Of a stretch of 64,000 bases of DNA, positions 24,789-33,054 are shown piece by piece. The position numbers and the translations under genes are program-made. Location of the stretch: positions 144,712-208,711 of the forward strand of contig NZ_JONL01000009.1 in assembly GCF_000711735.1 (NCBI RefSeq). Direction: 5' to 3'. The notes under the pieces are model-generated. The model saw only the letters and a program-made list of their open reading frames with translations, was not told the DNA's origin and ran no database searches. Numbering within the stretch: position 1 is the first letter of the stretch; every line of letters starts with the position of its first letter. This stretch comes from Maridesulfovibrio frigidus DSM 17176. GTDB lineage: Bacteria; Desulfobacterota; Desulfovibrionia; Desulfovibrionales; Desulfovibrionaceae.

Positions 24789-25622
24789 CTACAAAGTCAT
24801 TTTTTTGGAACCAATTACACCCTTTTTGGGGTCCGTAACGTCAGTTAACTCTATGAGGACTGGTCCTCCAGTAAAAGTTACATCAGTAATGGGAACAAAT
24901 TCAGTTCGGCGCTTCAAAGGCATGAAAATCGGAATACGGCGTCGAGTTGCAATAAGCTTCTTTTCTCCGCCAACAGTAGAATAAATATTAGCGGCAACAT
25001 AGCTTGATTTCCCCCCGGTGCGGTCAAGAAAGAGCTTTATTGCAGGTTTTCCTAGTGGAGATTTGGCCATCATAGTTGCATCCACAACTGTAGTTTGTGA
25101 AGTAGGATCACCTTGATAGACTATAATAGGGCAGGACATCCCAACAACCGTTTTGATATTCATCTTTACATCTGTCTGCACTTCAGAGGATGCAGGGGTT
25201 TTTGCAGGCTGCACAGTTGGTATAATTTTCATATAAACCATGTATTCACCATCTGGCAAATTTGGAGGTCTTCTAATGAGAACACGAACACTTTGTGAAC
25301 CGCCGGGAATAATCTGAGCCCGCTTTGGTGAAAATTTAACTATCTTTTGTGATATCTGCTCGCGCTTTGTAAAAGTCTCTGGAGCAACAAGCTTGCCATT
25401 TTCCTGCATTCTCATGGTGATAAGTGATATCGAATAAGAAACGGGGTGATCGTTTGATCTATTAAGCACATTGATAGTTGCATAGCGCTGACCATTTTTT
25501 ATTTCGGTTCGCAATGGATAAATATTAATTCCATCGGCAAACACAGAGCAGGCACTTAAAGACATAAATAGTCCTGTCAGAATAAAGACAAAACTTAATG
25601 TGCGAAAAGAAGATAAATTCAC
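24789..25622 (-). CDS. PapD-like periplasmic pilus chaperone
   Basis: 277 residues with a signal peptide (~1-29, ending SVFA). The mature N-terminal Ig-like domain runs INIYPLRTEI...YATINVLNRSNDHPVSYSISL, and the region SVRVLIRRPPNLPDGEYMVYMKI matches the chaperone F1-G1 strands, with basic residues placed to anchor subunit C-termini. A second Ig-like domain follows (~180-277). It probably escorts the two pilin-like proteins encoded just upstream to the usher-like protein of the same locus. It is 8 bp after its upstream gene and the last gene before the terminator. Confidence 0.85.
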   Translation of the reverse strand: MNLSSFRTLSFVFILTGLFMSLSACSVFADGINIYPLRTEIKNGQRYATINVLNRSNDHPVSYSISLITMRMQENGKLVAPETFTKREQISQKIVKFSPKRAQIIPGGSQSVRVLIRRPPNLPDGEYMVYMKIIPTVQPAKTPASSEVQTDVKMNIKTVVGMSCPIIVYQGDPTSQTTVVDATMMAKSPLGKPAIKLFLDRTGGKSSYVAANIYSTVGGEKKLIATRRRIPIFMPLKRRTEFVPITDVTFTGGPVLIELTDVTDPKKGVIGSKKMTL

Positions 25623-25630
25623 TTCAACTC

Positions 25631-26119
25631 CTAATATGTTGTAATTAAGACGCTGATTGCCCCAGAAAGACTTTCAACACTACTATTGATCACGAGTTCG
25701 CCCCCTATGTATGATACCAAATGATCATCCTCTGGCACTGGCTCAGAGCTGGTGAACTTCTTAAGGTTTCTAACAAGCCCTATAGGTGTTCCAAAAGGGT
25801 CATACAAAGGTACCGTCGTTGGAAAATCTAACTGTATACTCAAGCCATCATAGTCATAGAAAAGCAATTCGCTAGGGTGACCACCACTTGCATAACATGT
25901 TTTATCAACCCCTTCAGCTTCAGCATTTTGTGGGGCAGCCCCAGTTGCATCCACCCTCACTATTATGACATCTGAAAGAGATATCGCCAAACCGAAACTA
26001 AGATTTTGTCCCACATAAGCTTTAGGTTCTGCTAAAGCTGAACATGGGACAAAAAACAAGCCGACTACACAAGCGACCATCATTGTAATCGCATATGTAA
26101 TCGGCTGTATTTTTTTCAT
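25631..26119 (-). CDS. Secreted pilin-like protein, probable minor subunit
   Basis: 162 residues with a signal peptide (~1-30, ending CSALA). The remainder is beta-rich with GGELVINSSVES near the end and a terminal SVLITTY strand, reminiscent of DUF4402-type and other chaperone-usher subunits, which close with an alternating hydrophobic strand. One cysteine (KTCYAS) appears after the signal. The gene lies 6 bp after the larger pilin-like gene with no clear ribosome-binding site, so translation may depend on coupling. I do not recognise a specific family. Confidence 0.6.
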   Translation of the reverse strand: MKKIQPITYAITMMVACVVGLFFVPCSALAEPKAYVGQNLSFGLAISLSDVIIVRVDATGAAPQNAEAEGVDKTCYASGGHPSELLFYDYDGLSIQLDFPTTVPLYDPFGTPIGLVRNLKKFTSSEPVPEDDHLVSYIGGELVINSSVESLSGAISVLITTY

Positions 26120-26125
26120 TTTAAT

Positions 26126-26716
26126 TTATTTGGTAAAGATATTAACAACCATCTTTCCGGAGTATGTGGCAGGCACAACATCCGCAGCAATTGTCAACTG
26201 TGGTCCGAATGCAATACCGGCTGCAGTTAGAGCGGTACCGGTAGTAACAACAGAACAGGTCGCATACTTCGAAATGTTATTTCTTGTGCCTACGACAGGG
26301 ATAGTCGGAGTTACAAAGACTGTTCCGGACAAGGTTGCTGGAGCTGCAAGAGTACCAGAAACAAAGGTTACATCAAGATCAAGCCCGCCAACAGCAGGTA
26401 CAATGGTAACAGAACCAGCAGTCACACCAGCATTAGCAATAACTTTGGTTCCCTGAATTACAAGCATGCCAGCGCTTGGAACAGTGATGGTTCCTGACTT
26501 AGAAACATCGATAGCACAACCAGATACGTCCATAACGAAAGTCTCTGATGCAGCACCGGGATAGAGGGTTCCCAGATCAGCATTGGCACCAGCAGCTGCC
26601 GTGAATGGCACTGCGACGACTACGTCAATACCGATTTCAATTTCTTCAGCTACTGCCGTTCCTACCAACAAACAAACCATCGCCAGAGCCAAAAGAATAG
26701 CTTTTAAAGTTTTCAT
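26126..26716 (-). CDS. Pilin-like protein (DUF4402-type), probable major subunit
   Basis: About 196 residues from the ATG at 26716, which has an AAAGGACA site; an upstream in-frame start at 26773 lacks a signal peptide at its N-terminus. The signal peptide ends TAVA, and the mature N-terminus EEIEIGIDVVVAVPF alternates hydrophobic residues like a donor strand. Two cysteines (SGCAID, ATCSVV) could form a disulfide. The last strand, YSGKMVVNIF, is typical of DUF4402 subunits. The composition is rich in Ala, Val, Gly and Thr. A 259-bp gap upstream may carry its own promoter. Confidence 0.7.
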   Translation of the reverse strand: MKTLKAILLALAMVCLLVGTAVAEEIEIGIDVVVAVPFTAAAGANADLGTLYPGAASETFVMDVSGCAIDVSKSGTITVPSAGMLVIQGTKVIANAGVTAGSVTIVPAVGGLDLDVTFVSGTLAAPATLSGTVFVTPTIPVVGTRNNISKYATCSVVTTGTALTAAGIAFGPQLTIAADVVPATYSGKMVVNIFTK

Positions 26717-26975
26717 AACTTGTCCTTTTGTTAAATTATTAAAAAATTTCCCCCCATGGGAGTTCCACGCCACCTAAATATTTATCGGTTAAACTTTAAC
26801 ACAGCTTTAGGATGTAACTTCATTTTTTTTCCACATACACTTTACTCCTAACTTTTCTCCAGCCATTTATTAACTGTTCTTAATTACTCTTATCGGTAGG
26901 ATTAATTTTTAGTTTAGAGATAAATATCACTCTTTCTACTATTTATTTAAAACACTGATTTTATAGAATATTTAA

Positions 26976-27899
26976 TTATACAGCATCCTTGTTTCGGAAA
27001 AAACGTTTACCAAATAACACTCCGATTATCCCCAGTCCGCACAAAAAAAACAAGCTTGCTCGACCTAAGTTAAAGACAGAGGGGTAACGCATTCTATAGT
27101 CAAAGAACCAATCCATTTTTGACATCTGACGATACAACAACGTATAGTCGCTCATGACTTCACCCTGTTCATTAAGACCGGATTCCGCCCCATACTCTAC
27201 AGCAAGATTCTCCGCCAAGCTGTTGATGACCTCGTTGCCATCATCAAACAGGACTCTGGTCAGAATGTGGTCTCCGGTTTTGGTGTCATAAAAAGAAACA
27301 AAGTTCATGATGCCCTTCAATACTTTGTCGTCTTCCCCATATATTCCTATATAAAGACTGGTATTGGAAACATGCATCATTCCCTTAAGAGCCAGTGGAG
27401 TGTCTATTCCGTTTTCTTTTAGAAACGAAACAGCCTCTACCTGCATATTGCGCGCGATCATTCCCAATAAAGGATGCTTCCCAATTTGCGACGAAGCACT
27501 TCTATACTGGTGCAGCGGGCTGGATGTAATCACGCCACCCTTATCCATCATCTGAGCTTCCATGATGTATTTTCTTTTTTTCCGAACAAGCCTTTCCTGT
27601 TGATTAATAGAGATACTTTTGACCCGGCCCAACTTTTCTCTGGCCTGAAATCTGACAAAACGATTGTCATTAAGCAAAAAAAGGTTCGGTGTATCATAGT
27701 ATATCTCTAAAATCCTATGCAATTTGGTTACGTACAGACACCCCTTAGACTCAATTCCTTTGATCAGAGATGACTCCAGTTCTTCAAGAGACACTTCCGG
27801 ACCAAAGGCTAGGCAGTTGGGGTCGGCACTTACTTCCTCCAAACTGGCCACTAGGACACAAGATGCAACCATTATGCCAAATAATACTTTTTTCACCAT
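26976..27899 (-). CDS. Secreted, C-terminally anchored protein with a CYTH/VTC-like segment
   Basis: About 307 residues. The ATG at 27899 is chosen over the first in-frame start (27962) because it opens a signal peptide (MVKKVLFGIMVASCVLVAS, ending EEVSA). The stretch LEIYYDTPNLFLLNDNRFVRFQAR, then KYIMEAQ, resembles the start of CYTH/triphosphate tunnel proteins (YYDTP...L...LR-R), but the later acidic and basic strands are less clear. A membrane segment at ~283-300 (ASLFFLCGLGIIGVLFG) is followed by a basic tail. The protein would therefore be extracytoplasmic and inner-membrane anchored, next to a DUF4956/VTC pair. No function is assigned. Confidence 0.55.
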   Translation of the reverse strand: MVKKVLFGIMVASCVLVASLEEVSADPNCLAFGPEVSLEELESSLIKGIESKGCLYVTKLHRILEIYYDTPNLFLLNDNRFVRFQAREKLGRVKSISINQQERLVRKKRKYIMEAQMMDKGGVITSSPLHQYRSASSQIGKHPLLGMIARNMQVEAVSFLKENGIDTPLALKGMMHVSNTSLYIGIYGEDDKVLKGIMNFVSFYDTKTGDHILTRVLFDDGNEVINSLAENLAVEYGAESGLNEQGEVMSDYTLLYRQMSKMDWFFDYRMRYPSVFNLGRASLFFLCGLGIIGVLFGKRFFRNKDAV

Positions 27900-27969
27900 T
27901 TGATCAATCTCTTTTGCATAGTGTTCGTTAAAGACAACTTTTCCATCAACCGATACTACCAAAGCCCTA

Positions 27970-28662
27970 TTATACTTGTGAAAGGTCGCCGGAGTAACTA
28001 ATCAAAGTGGCTTTCAGAACGGAGCCATCATCGTGCAGTTGTGTGAGAAATTCCGTATTTTCACTTTTTAAGCGGACCTCAGCAGTTACTTCTGTGTAAT
28101 TTGGCGTGACAGTTGTCGACTTGAGCTTGTAACGCTCCACAGATTTTTTTACTAAACCAACAGCAGTGTCTGAGTCCTTCAGTGAAGGTATCTGCATAAC
28201 TAGCAGGAAGGGCTGATCCTGTTCAACCTTGCGGGTCATGATCAATAGGATAATGGTTATTGCAATGGAGCCGATTATAGTAATGTTGAAATATCCAACC
28301 CCGTTGGCAATACCTACCGTAATAGCCCAGAAGATGAATACCAGATCAATAGGATCTTTGATGGGAGTTCTGAAACGAACAATGGACAGAGCACCGACCA
28401 TACCAAGAGAAAGCACAAGGTTCCCACTGATTGTCATGATGATAAGGGTCACCACCATGCTCAGAATAACCAATCCAATGTTAAAACTGCGCTGATACAA
28501 AACCCCTTGAAAAGTTTTTTTATACACATAGAATATGAATAGACCTATCAGGAAAGAAACTCCCAGGTTCATCACTATTTCTATAGCAGTGAATCGTTCC
28601 ATACCGCTTTGCATGGCTACAAAGCTCTTCTTAAATACATCACTAAAATTCAGTTGGTTCAT
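27970..28662 (-). CDS. DUF4956 inner-membrane protein
   Basis: 230 residues. Membrane segments lie at ~27-46, ~62-80, ~83-95 and ~115-140, and include the family signature LSLGMVGALSIVRFRTPIKD (~85-104). A cytoplasmic ferredoxin-like tail (~150-230) follows. DUF4956 genes commonly sit next to VTC-domain polyphosphate-polymerase-like and CotH genes, as here. It is 1 bp after the VTC gene. The role in that partnership is unknown; a channel or scaffold for the VTC product is a guess. Confidence 0.85.
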   Translation of the reverse strand: MNQLNFSDVFKKSFVAMQSGMERFTAIEIVMNLGVSFLIGLFIFYVYKKTFQGVLYQRSFNIGLVILSMVVTLIIMTISGNLVLSLGMVGALSIVRFRTPIKDPIDLVFIFWAITVGIANGVGYFNITIIGSIAITIILLIMTRKVEQDQPFLLVMQIPSLKDSDTAVGLVKKSVERYKLKSTTVTPNYTEVTAEVRLKSENTEFLTQLHDDGSVLKATLISYSGDLSQV

Positions 28663-28663
28663 T

Positions 28664-29377
28664 TTAACTATCCTCCCATTTGCTCAATTTGAAAAATCTT
28701 CTTCCTAGAACGTATTTGCTAATTGCATACCGTTCGAACGAATCTAGTTGTAGAACTCGCCACAAATACTCTGGCAGGACGTGTTCATATTTAATTTCCA
28801 ACAACTGTTTGCCTTCCAGAATTACTGGAATCGCATGCAAGTTATCCGAGAACAGATCAAAATCAGTGGTATTTGATTTGAGATCTTTATCAATGGTAAT
28901 GCGTGTATTGAAAAAGTCGTAAACAAAGGCATCGCGGGTATAATCAATTATAACTTTTGGCTTATACGCCTTTTCTGAAAAGCGCTTGTAAATCCGGCTT
29001 AAAACAGGATTGTCATACTTCAACAATTCTCCATATTCGCCATCAATGACACGATTAGCGCTTTCGCGAGAAATAGTTGCCGTTTCTTTGAATATCTGAT
29101 TGTTATGCTTGTTCTTGATTTCAAACTTCACAAGCTCAGAAGAGGTGTCGTATATTCGCATCCTAAACTTTTGACGGAACATAAATCCTGCCTGTTTGGC
29201 GTACAAACATTCATCATCATGAGAGTCAAAGTACAGACTACGAATAAAATAACCTTTGCGGGGCTCGCTGTGCGAGTCTGGAGTCAACACATGCTCCAGC
29301 TTTCCGACCAGCACATTATATTCCGTGTTGGATATAAAATACTTCAGCTCATTGCGTGAGACTTCAAGATTACTCAT
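28664..29377 (-). CDS. VTC-domain (polyphosphate polymerase-like) protein
   Basis: About 237 residues from the ATG at 29377, which overlaps the previous stop region; longer in-frame starts lie inside the upstream gene. The tunnel-fold pattern of the VTC catalytic domain is visible: RNELKYFIS (~7-15), YFIRSLYFDS, the basic strands RQKFRMRIYD and FEIKNK, IIDYTRDAFV, RITIDKD and LEIKYE. Basic and acidic tunnel residues appear intact, so nucleotide or polyphosphate chemistry is plausible. It is cytoplasmic, with DUF4956 following at once. Confidence 0.85.
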   Translation of the reverse strand: MSNLEVSRNELKYFISNTEYNVLVGKLEHVLTPDSHSEPRKGYFIRSLYFDSHDDECLYAKQAGFMFRQKFRMRIYDTSSELVKFEIKNKHNNQIFKETATISRESANRVIDGEYGELLKYDNPVLSRIYKRFSEKAYKPKVIIDYTRDAFVYDFFNTRITIDKDLKSNTTDFDLFSDNLHAIPVILEGKQLLEIKYEHVLPEYLWRVLQLDSFERYAISKYVLGRRFFKLSKWEDS

Positions 29378-29924
29378 GACTTTCCTCTGCCTCTTGAGCT
29401 TCTGACTGTAAACCGCCAAGCTCCTGATTTTCAGATTCTTCATCTTCCGGGGACTCAGAATACATTTCGATAATTTCCTCCACTGAATCAGGCCACATCT
29501 CAACAGCCTCTTTTCGCCACTCTTCTTGAGAAAGATCGATCTTATCCTGCCCATTTATGACTAACGCATTGAATAAAGGAGCCTCTTTTAATTGATCCAC
29601 AAAATAATCATCTTCAGAATTAAGGGAATAGGCAATTCTCAAATAATATATTTGATCAACCAAATTGCCACAGGTCTCGGCCGCCCACTGATAGCGCATG
29701 GAACGACGCCTTGAAACGTCATCAATTTCCGCTGCGGCTAGGAAGTGTGGGAATGCCTGCTGTGGCTGATTCTTTACATACAGAATCCTCCCTTTCATCT
29801 CTTCAGCATGAGCTATTTCCTTATCTAGTGGAGAAAAAGCCCACAGGACATAAGAAACACAAAGCGCAGCAGTTCCGATGAAAAGTATAAAACCAAAGCT
29901 GAAAAACTTAAATTTACTGAGCAT
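29370..29924 (-). CDS. Membrane-anchored protein with helical-repeat-like region, unknown function
   Basis: About 184 residues from the ATG at 29924 (GGAGG 6 bases upstream, inside the cotH end). A single N-terminal membrane segment (~8-30) is followed by a predicted helical region, ILYVKNQPQQAFPHFLAAAE, compatible with one or two TPR-like repeats, and a very acidic Glu/Ser-rich tail (~150-184). It overlaps cotH by 11 bp and the VTC gene by 8 bp. No family recognised; it may be a scaffold between the CotH and VTC/DUF4956 products. Confidence 0.6.
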   Translation of the reverse strand: MLSKFKFFSFGFILFIGTAALCVSYVLWAFSPLDKEIAHAEEMKGRILYVKNQPQQAFPHFLAAAEIDDVSRRRSMRYQWAAETCGNLVDQIYYLRIAYSLNSEDDYFVDQLKEAPLFNALVINGQDKIDLSQEEWRKEAVEMWPDSVEEIIEMYSESPEDEESENQELGGLQSEAQEAEESHE

Positions 29925-32616
29925 AACGAGCCTCCACTTCATCCAGAATCATGACGTATTTGTCATCCTTCCTGCCTACGGTTTGGCGGAAGCTATCCAA
30001 TGATGGAAGCTTATTTTCAATTTCAGCTTCAACAGCAACATGGGAAGAGGAATCGGTAGCACGATACGTGTTGCCGACCAAATATATGGTCCCTGCTTCC
30101 ATGGTCCCACCCTCATCATATTTCAGATTCTTTCTAAAAGCGGCAATGGAATATTCCTTGGCATCAACAAAGATCAGGTTGTCAGCTTTGACCCTAGATT
30201 TGTCCTTAACAGCCATGCCAATCACTGAATTAATTATCAAAGAATCTGTGATAGTCGCTTCTGTCCATTCTCCAACGGAAATACCTTTGTCACCGATGTT
30301 TATGAATACGTTATCCGAAGCTGTTATGTTGGATGTCATGACATCAAGGCCATCATTCCCAGTGTTAAAGAAAACATTCCCAGTCAGTGTGACATCGGCA
30401 ATATCGATGTCCAAGCCATCACTTCGTGCATTACGGAACTCACAATCTTTCACTACACCAGTGGCATAGGCAATATGCATAGCATCATCACCCACGAAGT
30501 TTTCGCCAATTATACAATTTGACACTTCAAACTTGGACATGTCGTGGAGATTAAAAGGAGCTGTGTAGTGAATCAAATTCTTAGCAGCAATTGAACCACC
30601 GGATATTTCACAATACTTAAAGAGGCTCCCTGATGCGCCTTCGCCTTGGACTGCGATAATACCCCATGGTTTGCCTTCTTCCTTGGCTATGAAACGAATA
30701 GGCTGCGTTGCCATCCCGCTGGCTAAAACTTTCCCATAGAAAAAGAGGGATGCATTTTCAGCCAACATGAAAGTTGTGCCAGGCTCTATGATAACAGTTG
30801 TATTTTTGCCAAATTCAATATTTTCATCCACAACAACATCGCCTGAAAAGAGCACTTCGGTTTCTGGTACGGGCAAAGGAAGTGTCCAAGGGTGAACAGA
30901 GTCTGAATCAACTTCCTCAGCTTCGGTCACCAACTTAACATGAACATCTTGGCCAGTAAGAGCATTTGTAAAACTCAACTGCTCAAGGTCAAAAGATTCT
31001 GGAGAATCAGCGATAAACACTGTGTACTCCATAGGGGAATTAATAAGTCGGCGATATCCAAACAGCGAGTTATTTTTACCATAAATATTGCCTTCTTTAA
31101 ACTTACGTCCCGGATATAGAATAACTGAATCAGTTTCCAGATCGTTGCTATCTAGTTCACCATTGCGATCGTAGTCCAAGACCAAACCGTTATCGTGACT
31201 AGTCAGAATTGTAGGAGTGTTGCCATTCACATAAAATGTTAATTTTTTAAACTGATCATGGTCTTCTACGAGACAGGATACCCGTGTATCAGTAAAGAGA
31301 GCTCGCAAAAAATTATAGCGAAGACTGTATATGTTTTTACGCTCGACAATCGTTTTTTCATACTCAGCCATGGTAAAGGGCAAACTTGTCCACGACTCAT
31401 ACTTTTCCAAACTCACGCCATTATCTCTATACTTGTCAGCAGCTAAGTCAGCTTTCTGGTTTTCGCTGTATTCATCCAACTTTCCTGCAATGTATTCGGG
31501 GGGGTATGCTTGAAGCAAGGCATACGTAGCCAAATCTTTTTCATATTCTAGAATTGGATTTAACTTAACTCGCTCTTGCAAGAGATAGTTGGAAAGATCT
31601 TTAGAAGGATATCTATTCCAGAATCGTAAATCCCATGCTATAGGACGAAATTTCCCACGATATGGATCAAAATAAATTTTGTGGTTATGCGCCCAATCGT
31701 GATGGTTGGTGCCAAACAAGGCATCCATTGACATGAAGTTGTAGTAATCTTTCTTATTCAAAAAGGTATTGAAAAAATTATAGAATTCAACGTCACTGTC
31801 GCTATTGGTCTGAGTGATAAAAAAGTCTATGTCTTCGCGGTTCTCTTTTTGCTCGGCATTCCTTGAGGCCTTTTTGTCCCAAAACGTAGAATTAAACCAC
31901 AAAGTTGAAACACCATGTTCGTCTTTACGTGATTTTTCACCATAATAGACACTGCCTGGCATGATTCGATGTTTTCGAATCAAACTTTCATCCACCTGGC
32001 TCAAATACATGTATACTCCCATGTACTCGCCATTCATAAATACTCGTGCAGGATAAAAATCAGGGGCTATTATTCCAAGGTCACGAGCCATGCCGTATGC
32101 TAATTGATCAGTAATAATATAGTCATGAACAGGGTTAACCAGGTTGAACTTCCTCTCCATGGTATGGCTTTGGCCCTTCTTCATTTTGATGCGAAGCGAC
32201 TTCTGCTTGAACAGCCAGTGCGGAGAGATAAAACCTCTGTATCGCATCTTAATCTTATACTGATTCTCATCATCCTCGATTTTCATGAATGCGTCCACGT
32301 AGTGATCTCGGCCACTTATGGGGAGGTTCGCATTCAGAGAATCCAGAGCTGCCTGATCAACTGTAATGTGAAAAGTTTTCAACGGAGACTCCTCATCCTT
32401 CAGCGGAGTTTCTGCTGTCATCTTTACCCATTCTTTCTTAAACTCGGCTCGCAAAAAATACTTCATTGTATTTTGATCTAGTGTAGCTTCAGGCACAAGA
32501 GCTGTTTGCATGCGATAAAAAGAGGACAAAGCGCGAACTGTGTAATTCCCAACCAGTGCAACTAACAACAGGGAGAAAATTATAGCCGGAATGGTCCGCA
32601 TTTTAAAAAACTCCAT
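29914..32616 (-). CDS. CotH-family kinase domain protein with C-terminal beta-helix
   Basis: 900 residues with an N-terminal membrane segment/signal anchor (~5-28). CotH-kinase motifs follow: KMRYRGF and KSLRIKMKKG (~120-150), ITDQLAYGMARDLGI, ARVFMNGEYMGVYMYL (~205-220) and FRPIAWDLRFW (~340-350). The usual second Asp after WDL is Arg here. Residues ~480-560 contain a DxNxDxxD calcium-like site (DYDRNGELDSNDLE), and ~600-850 form right-handed beta-helix repeats (DGLDIDIADVTLTGN, DGLDVMTSNITASDN). CotH enzymes phosphorylate secreted proteins, so targets may be the surface subunits of this locus. An alternative start at 32601 also has a GGAG site. Confidence 0.82.
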   Translation of the reverse strand: MEFFKMRTIPAIIFSLLLVALVGNYTVRALSSFYRMQTALVPEATLDQNTMKYFLRAEFKKEWVKMTAETPLKDEESPLKTFHITVDQAALDSLNANLPISGRDHYVDAFMKIEDDENQYKIKMRYRGFISPHWLFKQKSLRIKMKKGQSHTMERKFNLVNPVHDYIITDQLAYGMARDLGIIAPDFYPARVFMNGEYMGVYMYLSQVDESLIRKHRIMPGSVYYGEKSRKDEHGVSTLWFNSTFWDKKASRNAEQKENREDIDFFITQTNSDSDVEFYNFFNTFLNKKDYYNFMSMDALFGTNHHDWAHNHKIYFDPYRGKFRPIAWDLRFWNRYPSKDLSNYLLQERVKLNPILEYEKDLATYALLQAYPPEYIAGKLDEYSENQKADLAADKYRDNGVSLEKYESWTSLPFTMAEYEKTIVERKNIYSLRYNFLRALFTDTRVSCLVEDHDQFKKLTFYVNGNTPTILTSHDNGLVLDYDRNGELDSNDLETDSVILYPGRKFKEGNIYGKNNSLFGYRRLINSPMEYTVFIADSPESFDLEQLSFTNALTGQDVHVKLVTEAEEVDSDSVHPWTLPLPVPETEVLFSGDVVVDENIEFGKNTTVIIEPGTTFMLAENASLFFYGKVLASGMATQPIRFIAKEEGKPWGIIAVQGEGASGSLFKYCEISGGSIAAKNLIHYTAPFNLHDMSKFEVSNCIIGENFVGDDAMHIAYATGVVKDCEFRNARSDGLDIDIADVTLTGNVFFNTGNDGLDVMTSNITASDNVFINIGDKGISVGEWTEATITDSLIINSVIGMAVKDKSRVKADNLIFVDAKEYSIAAFRKNLKYDEGGTMEAGTIYLVGNTYRATDSSSHVAVEAEIENKLPSLDSFRQTVGRKDDKYVMILDEVEARYAQ

Positions 32617-33054
32617 TATAAAACAACCTCATATGCTTAAAACTTTAGCCAGTTTGACGAGTATGCTTGTCAAATCTATGGCGGAAAAAACACCACTCAG
32701 CGATCTGCAATATAGGGTCCAACTTACAAATAAACATATTTTTAGGACACTATTTCCGTTTAGAATTGCTGGATCTTGAATACTTCAACCAATATCCCTT
32801 TGTCCAATAAAGAGTGTTTTATTTCTTCATTGTCGTAATTAGAATACAGCTGAAGGCCTTTGTTTTATCAGGATACGGCGGGATAATATTTTGGATAATT
32901 GTTTATTTTTTTTGAGCAAAAAGTACCAACTGGATGTTGCAAAAGTAAATTCATCTAAATAGACTCATCCATCTTGTTTCTTCTTTTTTTCGTAATAGCC
33001 TTTGCCACTGCTTCAACAAAGGAGGCAAGGATGTGGAGTTTATTTTAGGCTTTA
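32617..33054. other. 438-bp gap between the usher-like gene and cotH, with a 22-bp dyad
   Basis: No gene is seen. TTTGAC-N10-GTCAAA at 32653-32674 is a perfect dyad about 40 bp before the cotH start and includes a TTGACA -35-like hexamer on the minus strand, without a good -10. The long gap suggests that cotH and the following genes have a promoter separate from the usher gene. No terminator is obvious after the usher stop. Confidence 0.4.

Noticed and set aside
32591-32779. 62-codon plus-strand ORF opposite the start of cotH
   Set aside because: It overlaps the cotH start antisense and has no coding signature.
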